From Actinoplanes ianthinogenes (GTDB lineage: Bacteria > Actinomycetota > Actinomycetes > Mycobacteriales > Micromonosporaceae): a stretch of 64,000 nt of DNA. The DNA is taken from NCBI RefSeq assembly GCF_018324205.1, contig NZ_AP023356.1:3923501-3987500 (forward strand). Reading direction: 5' to 3'. Both the position numbers and the translations under genes were made by a program. Position 1 is the first letter of the stretch; the number at the start of each line of letters is the position of its first letter. Shown piece by piece: positions 31,780 to 42,444 of the stretch. The notes beneath the pieces were generated by a model. It saw only the letters and a list, made by a program, of their open reading frames with translations. It was not told the DNA's origin and searched no databases.

Positions 31780-32688
31780 TCAGCCTTCGGACAGGTCGTC
31801 GAGGGCGGCCTGGACGTCGCCGACTCGGCGGCGGGCGGCGGCGGTCTCGCGTTCGGCGGTGCGGCGCGCCTGTTTGCGGCGGGCCACGTCGGCTACCGCC
31901 TCGGTGCGGCGGCGCTCCAACTCGGCCAGCTCCGCCTCCAGGTCGTCGACCAGGTTCTGCGCGTCCTGCTCTGCGGTCTCGGCCCGGTGCAACTGCTCGT
32001 CGGCGCGGCGCTCGGCGGCCTCGGCGGCGGTCAGGTCCCGCTCCAGCTCCCGGCGGCGGCGCTCGATCTCGCGACGGCGGCGGTCCTGCACCGCTCGGTC
32101 GTGGGCCGCCCGATCCGGCGCCGGCTCCTCGTCGGGCAGATCCTCGGTGGCCTCAGCGGACTCGACGGCCTCGTCGCCGCCGGTGATCAGGCGCAGCCGG
32201 GGGCGCGGCACCTCGCCGAAGCCGGCGTAGGCCGCCGACCGGATCAGCCGCCCGGTCCGCACCTGCGCCGCGATCTCCGGGTCCGCGAGCGCCGCGGTCA
32301 GCGTCGCCTCGACCTCGCCCAGCGGCAGTTTCCCGGCGCCGGCTCCGGCCGCCACGGCCAGCTTGCGGGCCGCCGCGACCAGCGCCGACACGAACTGCCG
32401 ACGCTGCTGTGAGAGCTCGCGCAGCTGGTCGCCGTGCAGCTCGCGCTGGGCGGCCCGGAGCGCCTCGGAGAGATCGACCAGCTCGCCGATCAGGTCGGGC
32501 CGCTTGCGGGCCAGCAGGTTGACCACCCAGGCGGCCACGGTCGGCTTCTTCAGCGCGGCGAGCCGCTTGGCGGCCTCCCGGTCACCGGCCGTCCGGGCCT
32601 CCTCGATCGCGGCGGCGCGGGTCGCCACGAAACCCTCCGGCGGCTCCTCGTAGAGCCGCCGGACCACGTCGTCGATCAGGCTCGGCAC
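31780..32688 (-). CDS. Conserved coiled-coil protein, function unknown
   Basis: 302 residues. The N-terminal half (1-150) has the segment KKPTVAAWVVNLLARKRPDLIGELVDL and looks globular and helical. The C-terminal half (about 180-300) is a long Arg/Glu/Ala coiled coil (RRRELERDLTAAEAAERRAD onward). The GTG start at 32688 lies one base past the stop of the upstream metallo-hydrolase gene, so the two form an operon with coupled translation. I do not know a function; similar proteins are common in actinomycetes and unnamed. Confidence 0.68.
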   Translation of the reverse strand: MPSLIDDVVRRLYEEPPEGFVATRAAAIEEARTAGDREAAKRLAALKKPTVAAWVVNLLARKRPDLIGELVDLSEALRAAQRELHGDQLRELSQQRRQFVSALVAAARKLAVAAGAGAGKLPLGEVEATLTAALADPEIAAQVRTGRLIRSAAYAGFGEVPRPRLRLITGGDEAVESAEATEDLPDEEPAPDRAAHDRAVQDRRRREIERRRRELERDLTAAEAAERRADEQLHRAETAEQDAQNLVDDLEAELAELERRRTEAVADVARRKQARRTAERETAAARRRVGDVQAALDDLSEG

Positions 32689-32689
32689 G

Positions 32690-33331
32690 TCAGTCGAGCG
32701 TCGTGCCCGGCGCGAGGTGCTGGTACTTCGTCTCGGCGAAGCCCTCCAGGTGCTTGTCCGAGACGGCGGCGCCCCGCGCGTTGAGCAGCCCGTCGTGGAT
32801 CGCGAAGGCACGGCCCGGCTTGACCGCGCGGGCGAACTCGAGTGTCTCGGCCACCTTCATCCACGGCGCGTTGAGCGGGACACCGAGGGTGTCGACGGTG
32901 GCGTCCTGCGGCACCACGAACGAGTCCCCCGGGTGATACACGTTCGTGGCGCCGTCGCTGATCAGGAAGCCCAGGTTGGCGATCCGCGGAACGTAGGGAT
33001 GGATGATCGCGTGCTGCCCACCGTACGCCCGGACGGTGAACCCGGCCGCCTCGAACTCCTCCCCGGCCGTCACCGGCGTGGTCGCCTCGGCCACCTCGCC
33101 GAGCAGCTTCAGCACGTCCGCGTGCGCGAAGACCCGCAGGCCGGGCCGGCGCCGCACGGCCGCGGTGACCGCCGCGACGTCCAGGTGGTCGGGGTGCTCG
33201 TGGGTGACGACCACGGCGTCCGCCCCGTCCAGCGCCGACTCCCATTCCTCGGAGAACTCCCCCGGGTCGACGACGAGCACCCCCGCCCCCTCGATCCGTA
33301 GACAGGAATGAGTGAACTTCGTGATACGCAC
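32690..33331 (-). CDS. MBL-fold (UlaG-like) metal-dependent hydrolase
   Basis: 213 residues. The metallo-beta-lactamase motif THEHPDHLD gives His44, His46, Asp48 and His49; further ligands are likely in YHPGDSF and in AFAIHDG. The start FTHSCLRIEGAGVLVVDPG is typical of short UlaG-like hydrolases. The substrate is unknown. GGAGG six nt before the GTG fixes the start. It is first in a two-gene operon with the coiled-coil protein. Confidence 0.82.
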   Translation of the reverse strand: MRITKFTHSCLRIEGAGVLVVDPGEFSEEWESALDGADAVVVTHEHPDHLDVAAVTAAVRRRPGLRVFAHADVLKLLGEVAEATTPVTAGEEFEAAGFTVRAYGGQHAIIHPYVPRIANLGFLISDGATNVYHPGDSFVVPQDATVDTLGVPLNAPWMKVAETLEFARAVKPGRAFAIHDGLLNARGAAVSDKHLEGFAETKYQHLAPGTTLD

Positions 33332-33439
33332 GGTGCTCCTCCGTCGCTGAATCGTGACCGCTCATCTCGCAGTCTGCCGGAACCGGGCAGAGCCCACCGT
33401 ACGTCTCAGCGGTCAGTCGTACCGATGACAGGAGTGCTC

Positions 33440-34384
33440 ATGCGGAAACGGGGATATCTGACGCTCGGCGCCGTTGTTCTGTGCGGCGCCCTACTGGCCG
33501 GCTGTGGCAGCTCGTCGTCTTCCGACGGCGTGTCGAGCGACAGCGGCAAGGTGGCCGCGCCGGCGGCCGGCGGGGCCGAGCCGGCGCTGGGCGAGGGGCA
33601 GGCCGCCGACTCGACCGCCCAGGGCGGCAAGGACACCACGGCCGAGGCGCCCGATCTGCGGGTGGACCAGCGGTCGATCATCTACACCGGGACGATCACC
33701 GTGCAGGTGAAGGATGTCAACGCGGCCGCCGCCCGGATCACCGGGATCACCTCCGGGGCGGGCGGGTTCATCGGCGGCGACGACCGGCAGAGCGGGGCCG
33801 GCGGCGCGGACACCGCCACCATGAAGCTGCGGATCCCGGCCACCAAGTTCGACGCGGCACTCAAGCAGATCGGCGAGCTCGGCGAGGAGCAGAGCCGGGC
33901 GATCAACACCGAGGACGTCACCGAGGAGGTCGTCGACCTGGACGCCCGGATCGCGGTGCAGCAGGCCCGGGTGGACAGCGGCCGCCGGTTGCTCGGCCAG
34001 GCCAAGTCGCTCAACGACCTGGTGATGCTGGAGAAGGAGGTAGCCACCCGGGAGTCCGACCTGGCGTCGTTGCAGGCCAAGAAGCGCCGGCTGGCCGATC
34101 TGACCGCGCTCAGCACGGTCACCGTGGTGCTGCTCGGCCCGACCGCCGCGCCACCGGCCCCGGCCGACGAGCCGAGTGGCTTCCTGGCCGGCCTGAGCAG
34201 CGGCTGGAACGCCCTGGGCGATTCGCTCACGGTCCTGCTCACCGTGCTCGGCGCGCTGCTGCCCTGGCTGATCGCCCTGGGCCTGCCCGCGGCCGCGGTG
34301 TTCTACCTGCGCCGCCGTTACCGCCGCGGCCACCCCGACAAGGAGCTGCCGGCCCCGCCGGCCGAAGCCCCGGCGACCCCGTAA
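33440..34384 (+). CDS. DUF4349 lipoprotein
   Basis: 314 residues. The signal peptide ends in the lipobox LLAGC (Cys22), followed by a Ser/Gly linker. The DUF4349 domain starts at VDQRSIIYTGTITVQVKDV. It contains a helical hairpin (VDLDARIAVQQARVDSGRRLL and LNDLVMLEKEVATRESDL) that probably forms a coiled coil. A C-terminal membrane helix (about 258-290) ends in a basic RRRYRRGH stretch, so the protein is attached to the membrane at both ends. AGGAG at the right distance selects ATG 33440 over ATG 33425. Function unknown. Confidence 0.82.
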   Translation: MRKRGYLTLGAVVLCGALLAGCGSSSSSDGVSSDSGKVAAPAAGGAEPALGEGQAADSTAQGGKDTTAEAPDLRVDQRSIIYTGTITVQVKDVNAAAARITGITSGAGGFIGGDDRQSGAGGADTATMKLRIPATKFDAALKQIGELGEEQSRAINTEDVTEEVVDLDARIAVQQARVDSGRRLLGQAKSLNDLVMLEKEVATRESDLASLQAKKRRLADLTALSTVTVVLLGPTAAPPAPADEPSGFLAGLSSGWNALGDSLTVLLTVLGALLPWLIALGLPAAAVFYLRRRYRRGHPDKELPAPPAEAPATP

Positions 34385-34490
34385 CGACCAGCTCAGAGCC
34401 GGTGCCCCCGCCCAACAACGCAGTCCCGCCCACCCCAGGGGGACCTTCCCTGGACAGTGTGGCCTGATTTCGAGGGCCACGGCCGACGAG

Positions 34491-34643
34491 TTGTGGACAA
34501 CGGCGGGTTGTGGATAACGGGGCAACGCGGACGACCGAGACCGCGGACAACCCAGGACCGCGGACAACCCAGGACCGCGGACAACCGGGGACCGCGAACA
34601 ACCCGGGACCGCGAACAACCGCCGGATACGGACAACAGGGTGG
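34491..34643. repeat. 17-bp-phased array containing two perfect DnaA boxes
   Basis: Nine consecutive 17-bp units start at 34491, 34508, 34525, 34542, 34559, 34576, 34593, 34610 and 34627. The first two begin TTGTGGACAA and TTGTGGATAA, which are the DnaA-box consensus on the minus strand (TTGTCCACA and TTATCCACA). The later units keep the CGGACAAC or CGAACAAC core in the same register but have lost the leading T residues. The array lies in the 404-bp convergent junction 34385-34788; I see no gene in the rest of that junction. Confidence 0.72.
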
Positions 34644-34788
34644 CGCCGGGCAACGGCGTTCGGCGACCACCCACGGACAGCGAAGGGAACGGCGATCGTC
34701 ATGGACGCAAAGCGGCCAGACCGCCGTCCCCTTGCCCGCCCCGGGACCACGCGACCCGCACCCCAGCGGACCCGCGTATACAAAGACC

Positions 34789-36045
34789 TCAGAAGGCCCC
34801 GGTCGACAACGCCGCCAATGCGGTGTGCGTCATCACCCGGATCCCATGACCGATGCACGCCTCGTCGACGTCGAAGTCCCCTTGGTGCAGGTCGTGGCGG
34901 ATGTCCGAGCCGGGCACCCCGGTGCCGAGGCGGATCATCGCGCCCGGGACGTGTTCCAGGTAGAACGAGAAGTCCTCGCCGCCCATGCTGATCTCGGCCT
35001 CGACCACCCGGTCGGCGCCGAGCGCGGCCCCGGCCGCGCCCGCGATGATCGCGGTGGCCATCCGGTCGTTGATCACCGGCGGGACGCCGCGGCGGTATTC
35101 CACCTCGACCTCGGCGCCGGTCGCGGCGACCACGTCACGGATCAGCTTGGTGATCATCTCGGGGGCCTCGCGCCAGGCATCCCGGTTGAGGATCCGGACC
35201 GTGCCGCTGACCTCGCCGGAGCCGGGGATCGCGTTGAACGCCTGACCGGCGTGCACCGAGCCCCAGACCAGCGACACACCGGCGCGCGGGTCGACCCGGC
35301 GGTCCAGCAGCGCGGGCACGTCGACGATCACCCGGCCCAGCGCGTGCACCAGGTCGGCGGTCAGGTGCGGGCGCGCGGTGTGCCCACCCGGACCGGAGAG
35401 GGTGACCTTGACGGTGTCGGCGGCCGCGGTGAACGGGCCGGAGCGGACCCCGACGAGCCCGGACGGCAGCTGCGGGTAGCAGTGCAACGCGTAGATCGCG
35501 GCGACGTCCTTGAGCCCGCCGGCGGCGATCACCTCGGGCGCGCCGGACGGGATCGCCTCCTCGGCCGGCTGGAACAGCAGCCGCACCCGGCCGGGCAGCT
35601 CGCCCTGCTCGTCGAGCTGGGCCAGGGCCAGGCCGAGGCCGAGCAGGACGGTGGTGTGCACGTCGTGACCGCAGGCGTGGGCCAGCTTGTCGACCGTGCT
35701 GCGGTACGGCACGTCCTTGAGGTCGTGCAGCGGCAGCGCGTCCAGGTCGGCGCGGAACGCGATCACCCGGTCGCCCTGACCGATGTCGCAGATCACCCCG
35801 TTGCCCCGGGGCATCATCCGCGGTTGCAGGCCGGCCAGGGTGAGCTCACGGGCGACCAGCGCCGCGGTCTCGAATTCGGAGTGTGACGGCTCCGGGTGGG
35901 CGTGAATGTGCCGACGAATCGCTACCAGCTCGGCTCCCCGGGCGGCAAGCCAGCGGTCCAGCCGGCCGGGCAGGGGGTCGGCGCCGGGCAGCGGCCCGGG
36001 CCAGGCCGTATCGGCGCCCTCCGGCGCCGTCAGAGCAGTAGTCAC
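34789..36045 (-). CDS. M20-family amidohydrolase
   Basis: 418 residues. Metal and catalytic motifs are ACGHDVHTTVLLG and PAEEAIPSGAP, with the dimerisation-domain motif SGPGGHTARPH and the late ligand region MGGEDFSFYLEHVPGAM. Family members hydrolyse N-acyl amino acids, hippurate or indole-acetyl conjugates; the substrate cannot be fixed here. The GTG at 36045 is chosen because homologues begin shortly before the RRHIHAHPE motif; a GTG at 36120 would add 25 hydrophilic residues. It is downstream of, and on the same strand as, the mutase gene. Confidence 0.83.
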   Translation of the reverse strand: MTTALTAPEGADTAWPGPLPGADPLPGRLDRWLAARGAELVAIRRHIHAHPEPSHSEFETAALVARELTLAGLQPRMMPRGNGVICDIGQGDRVIAFRADLDALPLHDLKDVPYRSTVDKLAHACGHDVHTTVLLGLGLALAQLDEQGELPGRVRLLFQPAEEAIPSGAPEVIAAGGLKDVAAIYALHCYPQLPSGLVGVRSGPFTAAADTVKVTLSGPGGHTARPHLTADLVHALGRVIVDVPALLDRRVDPRAGVSLVWGSVHAGQAFNAIPGSGEVSGTVRILNRDAWREAPEMITKLIRDVVAATGAEVEVEYRRGVPPVINDRMATAIIAGAAGAALGADRVVEAEISMGGEDFSFYLEHVPGAMIRLGTGVPGSDIRHDLHQGDFDVDEACIGHGIRVMTHTALAALSTGAF

Positions 36046-36230
36046 GTCGGGATCCAGATCACTCGCGAAGGACTTCGTCGGGTTTTGCGACGCGCGACAG
36101 CTTAGTCCGTTTTCGGTCACGCTGTGTAACGGTCAGGTAAATAAGCCGGGAGGTCGTCCCGGGCCGCCAACCCATCAACGGGTAGTGAATCGTCGAGGTG
36201 ACGCGACACACTACGAGTACGTTTCGCGGA

Positions 36231-37796
36231 TCAGAAGCGCTCGACCGGTCGGTAGACGCCCCACACTCCGCGCAAGGTGTGACAGACCTCGCCCACGGTC
36301 GCACGGTGCCGCAAGGCGTCCTTCATCAACGGTAGGACGTTCCCGGCTCCGGCGGCGGTCTTCGCCAGATCCGCCAGGGCTCGCTGCACGGCCGGGTCGT
36401 CCCGCTCGGCCCGGAGTCGGGCCAGCCGGGCCGCCTGGGCGGCCTCGATGGCCGGATCGACGCGCAGCGGCTCGTACTTCTCCTCGGCGTCCATGGTGAA
36501 CCGGTTGACACCGACCACCACCCGGTCACCATTGTCGATCTCGTTGGCGATCCGGTACGCCGACTGTTCGATTTCCGCCTTCTGAAAGCCCTGTTCGATG
36601 GCGTCGACGGCGGAACCGTACTCGAAGACGCGCTCGATCAGGGCGGTCGCCTCGCGCTCCACCTCGTCGGTCATCGCCTCGACCGCGTAGGAGCCGGCGA
36701 ACGGGTCGACCGTGCCGGTCAGGCCGCTCTCGTAGGCGAGCACCTGCTGGGTACGCAGAGCCAGCCGGGCGGACTTCTCGGTGGGCAGGGCGATCGCCTC
36801 GTCGTACGAGTTGGTGTGCAGCGACTGGGTGCCGCCGGCCACCGCGCCGAGCGCCTGGATCGCCACCCGGATCAGGTTGACCTCCGGCTGCTGGGCGGTG
36901 AGCTGCACGCCCGCGGTCTGGGTGTGGAACCGCAACATCATCGACTTGGGGTCCTTGGCGCCGAAGTCGTCGCGCATGATCCGGGCCCACATCCGGCGGG
37001 CCGCGCGGAACTTGGCGATCTCCTCCAGCAGCGTGGTGCGGGCCACGAAGAAGAAGCTCAGCCGGGGCGCGAAGTCGTCGACGGCCAGGCCCGCGGCGAT
37101 CGCGGCCCGCACGTACTCGATGCCGTTGGCCAGCGTGAACGCGATCTCCTGCGCGGGCGTCGCGCCGGCCTCGGCCATGTGGTAGCCCGAGATCGAGATG
37201 GTGTTCCACTTGGGGATCTCGGCGCGGCAGTAGGCGAACGTGTCGGCCACCAGGCGCAGCGACGGCTTGGGCGGGAAGATGTAGGTCCCGCGGGCGATGT
37301 ACTCCTTCAGGATGTCGTTCTGGATGGTGCCCTGCAGGGCCGCGCCAGGCACCCCCTGCTCCTCGGCGACCAGCTGGTACAGCAGCAGCAGCACCGAGCC
37401 GGGCGCGTTGATGGTCATCGACGTGGAGACCTGGTCGAGCGGGATGCCGTCGAACAGCTGCCGCATGTCGTCGATCGAGTCGATCGCCACGCCGACCTTG
37501 CCGACCTCGCCGTGCGCGATCGGGTCGTCCGAGTCGTAGCCCATCTGGGTGGGCAGGTCGAACGCCACCGAGAGGCCCATGGTCCCGGCCTTCAGCAGCT
37601 GGTGGTATCGGGCGTTGGATTCGGCGGCGGTGCCGAAGCCCGCGTACTGCCGCATGGTCCAGGGCCGTTTCGTGTACATCGTCGGGTACACACCGCGGGT
37701 GTAGGGGAACTCACCCGGCTGGTCGGCGCCGGCACTCGAAGGGACGTCATCCGGGCCGTAAACCGGCTTGATGGAGAAACCCGACTCTGCGTTCAC
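36231..37796 (-). CDS. Methylmalonyl-CoA mutase catalytic (large) subunit without B12 domain
   Basis: 521 residues covering only the substrate-binding barrel domain of B12-dependent acyl-CoA mutases. The cobalamin-binding domain (DxHxxG) that ends the full-length enzyme of about 700 residues is absent. A separate small subunit is therefore expected elsewhere in the genome. Substrate residues agree with methylmalonyl-CoA: Tyr in RQYAGF and Arg in [10 protein letters not shown], where isobutyryl-CoA mutase has Phe and Gln. It could act after the propionyl-CoA carboxylase encoded at 11.8-25.7 kb. TAGGAT 6 nt before the GTG marks a leaderless start. Confidence 0.88.
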   Translation of the reverse strand: MNAESGFSIKPVYGPDDVPSSAGADQPGEFPYTRGVYPTMYTKRPWTMRQYAGFGTAAESNARYHQLLKAGTMGLSVAFDLPTQMGYDSDDPIAHGEVGKVGVAIDSIDDMRQLFDGIPLDQVSTSMTINAPGSVLLLLYQLVAEEQGVPGAALQGTIQNDILKEYIARGTYIFPPKPSLRLVADTFAYCRAEIPKWNTISISGYHMAEAGATPAQEIAFTLANGIEYVRAAIAAGLAVDDFAPRLSFFFVARTTLLEEIAKFRAARRMWARIMRDDFGAKDPKSMMLRFHTQTAGVQLTAQQPEVNLIRVAIQALGAVAGGTQSLHTNSYDEAIALPTEKSARLALRTQQVLAYESGLTGTVDPFAGSYAVEAMTDEVEREATALIERVFEYGSAVDAIEQGFQKAEIEQSAYRIANEIDNGDRVVVGVNRFTMDAEEKYEPLRVDPAIEAAQAARLARLRAERDDPAVQRALADLAKTAAGAGNVLPLMKDALRHRATVGEVCHTLRGVWGVYRPVERF

Positions 37797-37802
37797 GAAG
37801 TG

Positions 37803-37808
37803 ATCCTA
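37803..37808 (-). promoter_or_regulatory. TAGGAT -10 box for the mutase gene
   Basis: A 6-nt spacer leads to the GTG at 37796; no ribosome-binding site is present. Confidence 0.55.
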
Positions 37809-37957
37809 AGGCCTCGTTCAGGTCCGGACGGAGCCCACGGTCGGCCACATGGCCACTACCCAGGGTCGTTTCCCGGTGAACACTGCGGGCGCGACTTTCG
37901 TTGCGGCTGACGACCGGGCAAGATAGCTGAGTTGGCCCAGCCCCCTAGACCCCCTCG

Positions 37958-39886
<1,929 letters not shown>

Positions 39887-39909
39887 CCGCTCTGTGCTAT
39901 CAATCCGGA

Positions 39910-41562
39910 ATGGCACCAGAAGTTGATATTGACCTGAGGGCGGCGGCCGAAGCCTGGCTCGCGGACGATCCGGATCCGGCGAGTCAGGACGAGCTGCGTG
40001 AGCTGATCGACGGTCTCCCGGCCACCGCCGCGGAGCTGCGCGACCGGTTCGCCGGACCGCTCACCTTCGGCACCGCCGGCCTGCGTGGCCGTCTGCGCGC
40101 CGGACCTAACGGGATGAACCTCGCGGTGGTCACCCGGGCCGCGGCCGGCCTGGTGGCCTGGCTGGCCGCCCAGGGCGGCGACGGGCCGCTGGTGATCGGC
40201 TACGACGCCCGGCACGGTTCCCGTGAGTTCGCCGAGCGGACCGCCCGGGTGGCGACCGGCGCCGGGCGCGCCGCGCTGCTGCTGCCCGGGGTGCTGCCCA
40301 CCCCGGTGCTGGCCTACGCGGTGCGGGCGCTGGACGCGGTGGCCGGCGTGATGGTCACCGCCAGCCACAACCCGCCGCAGGACAACGGTTACAAGGTCTA
40401 CCTGGGCGCGGCGCTGGGTGGCCCGGCCGGGGACGGCGCGCAGATCGTGCCGCCGGCCGACGCCGGCATCGAGGCGGCCATCCGGTCGGTCGCGAGCGCC
40501 GCCTCGGTTCCGCTCGGCGACGCGGGCACGGTTCTCGACGACAAGATCATTTCGGCGTACGTACGGAGCGCGGCGGCCGTGGTGGACCCGGACGGACCCC
40601 GCGACCTCGTCGTGGCGTACACCCCGCTGCACGGCGTCGGCGGCGACACGCTGGCCACGGCGTTCACCGCGGCCGGGTTCACCCGCCCGGCCGTGGTCGC
40701 CGACCAGGCCACGCCGGACCCGGAATTCCCCACCGTCACGTTCCCCAACCCGGAGGAGCCGGGCGCGATGGACCACCTGGTCGCGCTGGCCGGCAGCACC
40801 GGGGCGGACCTGGCGATCGCCAACGACCCGGACGCGGACCGCTGCGCCGTGGCGATCCCGGGCCCGGACGGCTCGTGGCGGCCGCTGCGCGGGGACGAGC
40901 TCGGGGTGCTGCTGGCCGATCACCTGATCCGGCGCGGGACGCCCGGCACGTACGCCACCACGATCGTCTCGTCCACCCTGCTCGGTCGCCTGTGCGCGGC
41001 CCGGGGCGTGCCGTACGCGGAGACGCTGACCGGCTTCAAGTGGATCGTCCGGGCCGCCGAGGACCTGGCGTTCGGTTACGAGGAGGCGCTGGGTTACTGC
41101 GTCGCCCCGGCCATGGTGCGCGACAAGGACGGGATCACCGCCGCGCTGACCGTGGCCGAGCTGGCCGCCGGGCTCAAGGCGCGGGGGCACACCCTGGCCG
41201 ACCGGCTGGACGAGCTGGCGGTCGAGTTCGGCGTGCACGCCACCGATCAGCTGTCGGTGCGGGTGGACGACCTGGCCGAGATCGGCGCCGCGATGGGCCG
41301 GGCGCGGAGCAACCCGCCGGCCACGCTGCTCGGCGCGCCGGTGAGCGAGGTGCTCGACCGGCTGCCGGAGAACGACGTGCTGACGTTCCGCACCGCGACG
41401 GCCCGGGTCGTCATCCGTCCTTCGGGGACGGAGCCGAAGCTCAAGGCGTACCTCGAAGTGGTGGAGCAGGCCGGCGACGGTGACGTGGCCGCGGCCCGCA
41501 ACCGTGCCTCCGCCGGGCTGTCCGCGCTGCGCGCGGAGATCGCGACGGTCCTCGGCGTCTGA
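39910..41562 (+). CDS. Phosphoglucomutase/phosphomannomutase family enzyme
   Basis: 550 residues, the longer phosphohexomutase type. The phosphoserine loop is TASHNPPQDNG (Ser152), the metal loop is NDPDADRCAV, and the C-terminal phosphate-binding loop is RPSGTEPKLKAYLE. TFGTAGLRGRL at the start is characteristic of the PgcA-like subgroup, which interconverts hexose-1- and hexose-6-phosphates or acts on ribose-phosphates. It may feed nucleotide-sugar synthesis for the glycopolymer genes at 42-60 kb. The short gap to the kinase (23 bp) suggests possible co-transcription. Confidence 0.9.
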   Translation: MAPEVDIDLRAAAEAWLADDPDPASQDELRELIDGLPATAAELRDRFAGPLTFGTAGLRGRLRAGPNGMNLAVVTRAAAGLVAWLAAQGGDGPLVIGYDARHGSREFAERTARVATGAGRAALLLPGVLPTPVLAYAVRALDAVAGVMVTASHNPPQDNGYKVYLGAALGGPAGDGAQIVPPADAGIEAAIRSVASAASVPLGDAGTVLDDKIISAYVRSAAAVVDPDGPRDLVVAYTPLHGVGGDTLATAFTAAGFTRPAVVADQATPDPEFPTVTFPNPEEPGAMDHLVALAGSTGADLAIANDPDADRCAVAIPGPDGSWRPLRGDELGVLLADHLIRRGTPGTYATTIVSSTLLGRLCAARGVPYAETLTGFKWIVRAAEDLAFGYEEALGYCVAPAMVRDKDGITAALTVAELAAGLKARGHTLADRLDELAVEFGVHATDQLSVRVDDLAEIGAAMGRARSNPPATLLGAPVSEVLDRLPENDVLTFRTATARVVIRPSGTEPKLKAYLEVVEQAGDGDVAAARNRASAGLSALRAEIATVLGV

Positions 41563-41573
41563 TCCGCCGCCCT

Positions 41574-41605
41574 GGTTTCTGGCCGGCCCGGGCCGGCCAG
41601 AAACC
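41574..41605. terminator. 32-bp perfect palindrome between convergent genes
   Basis: Bases 41574-41589 are the exact reverse complement of 41590-41605 with no spacer, centred in the 67-bp junction of the mutase and GPP34 genes. It is probably a terminator working in both directions. Confidence 0.8.
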
Positions 41606-41629
41606 GGGCGCTGACCTCCGGTCCGGGTG

Positions 41630-42313
41630 TCAGGAGACCTTGGGGGTGCCGAGCGCGGCCGAGATAGCCTTGCCCAGGGTGGCGACCACCAGCGCGACGC
41701 TGGGTCGCACGATCGAGTCCTCCATGGCCGCGCCACCGGCGAACCCGGCGCCGGCGGAGATCGCCTCGAGCCGGCGGTGGGCGTGCTCGGCCTGCTCGGC
41801 GGGGAGTTTCAGGGCCGGCTCCATGCGGGCCGCGCAGAGCAGGGTGGCCAGCGCCGCGGTCCGCTCGTCGGGCACCTGGTCGCTGGTCAGCGCGTCGGCG
41901 AGGCGACCCCGGATCTCGGTCTCGTAGGCCGGGTCGGTGGTCGGGTAGCGGTGCACGTGGATGAAGTCCAGCTGGGTCTCGTCGACGTCCTTGATCACGC
42001 CGCGGGCGCACAGGTCCTCCAGGACCCGGGTGCGCAGCCGGTGCCGCAGGCGCTGCAACCACTGCGCCGGGGTGTGCGGCGGGTCTCCGGCGATCTTGGT
42101 GAGCACCGCGTCGGCGATGGTGTCCCCGATCGGCGACGGGTCGGCGACCTTCAGGTAACCGTCGACATAGGCGACCCGGCCCGCCAGCGCGAGATCGATC
42201 AGCACAGCCGCGGCCATGCCGAGATCGAGCCCGATCCGGGAGCCGGTCGCTTTACCCGTCTGATCGTCGTACGCGAGAAGTAGAAGTTCCTCGGCGAGCG
42301 GAATGGAGGTCAT
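41630..42313 (-). CDS. GOLPH3/GPP34-family protein
   Basis: 227 residues. The start PLAEELLLLAYDDQTGKATG is the GPP34 entry motif, followed by GLDLGMAAAVLIDLALAGRV and the helical C-terminal region. Eukaryotic GOLPH3 binds phosphatidylinositol-4-phosphate and organises glycosyltransferases. The bacterial versions are frequent in actinomycetes, with roles proposed in development or membrane processes but not settled. The position beside a large glycosyltransferase locus is suggestive only. TATGTT 6 nt before the ATG indicates a leaderless start. Confidence 0.85.
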   Translation of the reverse strand: MTSIPLAEELLLLAYDDQTGKATGSRIGLDLGMAAAVLIDLALAGRVAYVDGYLKVADPSPIGDTIADAVLTKIAGDPPHTPAQWLQRLRHRLRTRVLEDLCARGVIKDVDETQLDFIHVHRYPTTDPAYETEIRGRLADALTSDQVPDERTAALATLLCAARMEPALKLPAEQAEHAHRRLEAISAGAGFAGGAAMEDSIVRPSVALVVATLGKAISAALGTPKVS

Positions 42314-42319
42314 GGAGAA

Positions 42320-42325
42320 AACATA
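42320..42325 (-). promoter_or_regulatory. TATGTT -10 box for the GPP34 gene
   Basis: A 6-nt spacer leads to the ATG at 42313; the hexamer is one of the closest here to TATAAT. Confidence 0.55.
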
Positions 42326-42444
42326 ACGGCTGTGCGCTCCACCGCCAGTGGTCGGTTGGGGGGCATCCCGGTTGCTAACGCCGGCCCGGTGGATCATGCG
42401 AGGCCGACCGCCGGGCATGCCGGAAAAATCGTCCGATCGGGGGA

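Noticed and set aside
31780..33331. Toxin-antitoxin pair for the coiled-coil and metallo-hydrolase genes
   Set aside because: Both are large, and neither matches a toxin or antitoxin family. The coupling alone is not evidence.
22840..34643. Tandem arrays at 22.8, 31.3 and 34.5 kb as CRISPR arrays
   Set aside because: Units are contiguous copies with no unique spacers, periods are 17, 20/21 or 63 bp, and no cas genes are present.
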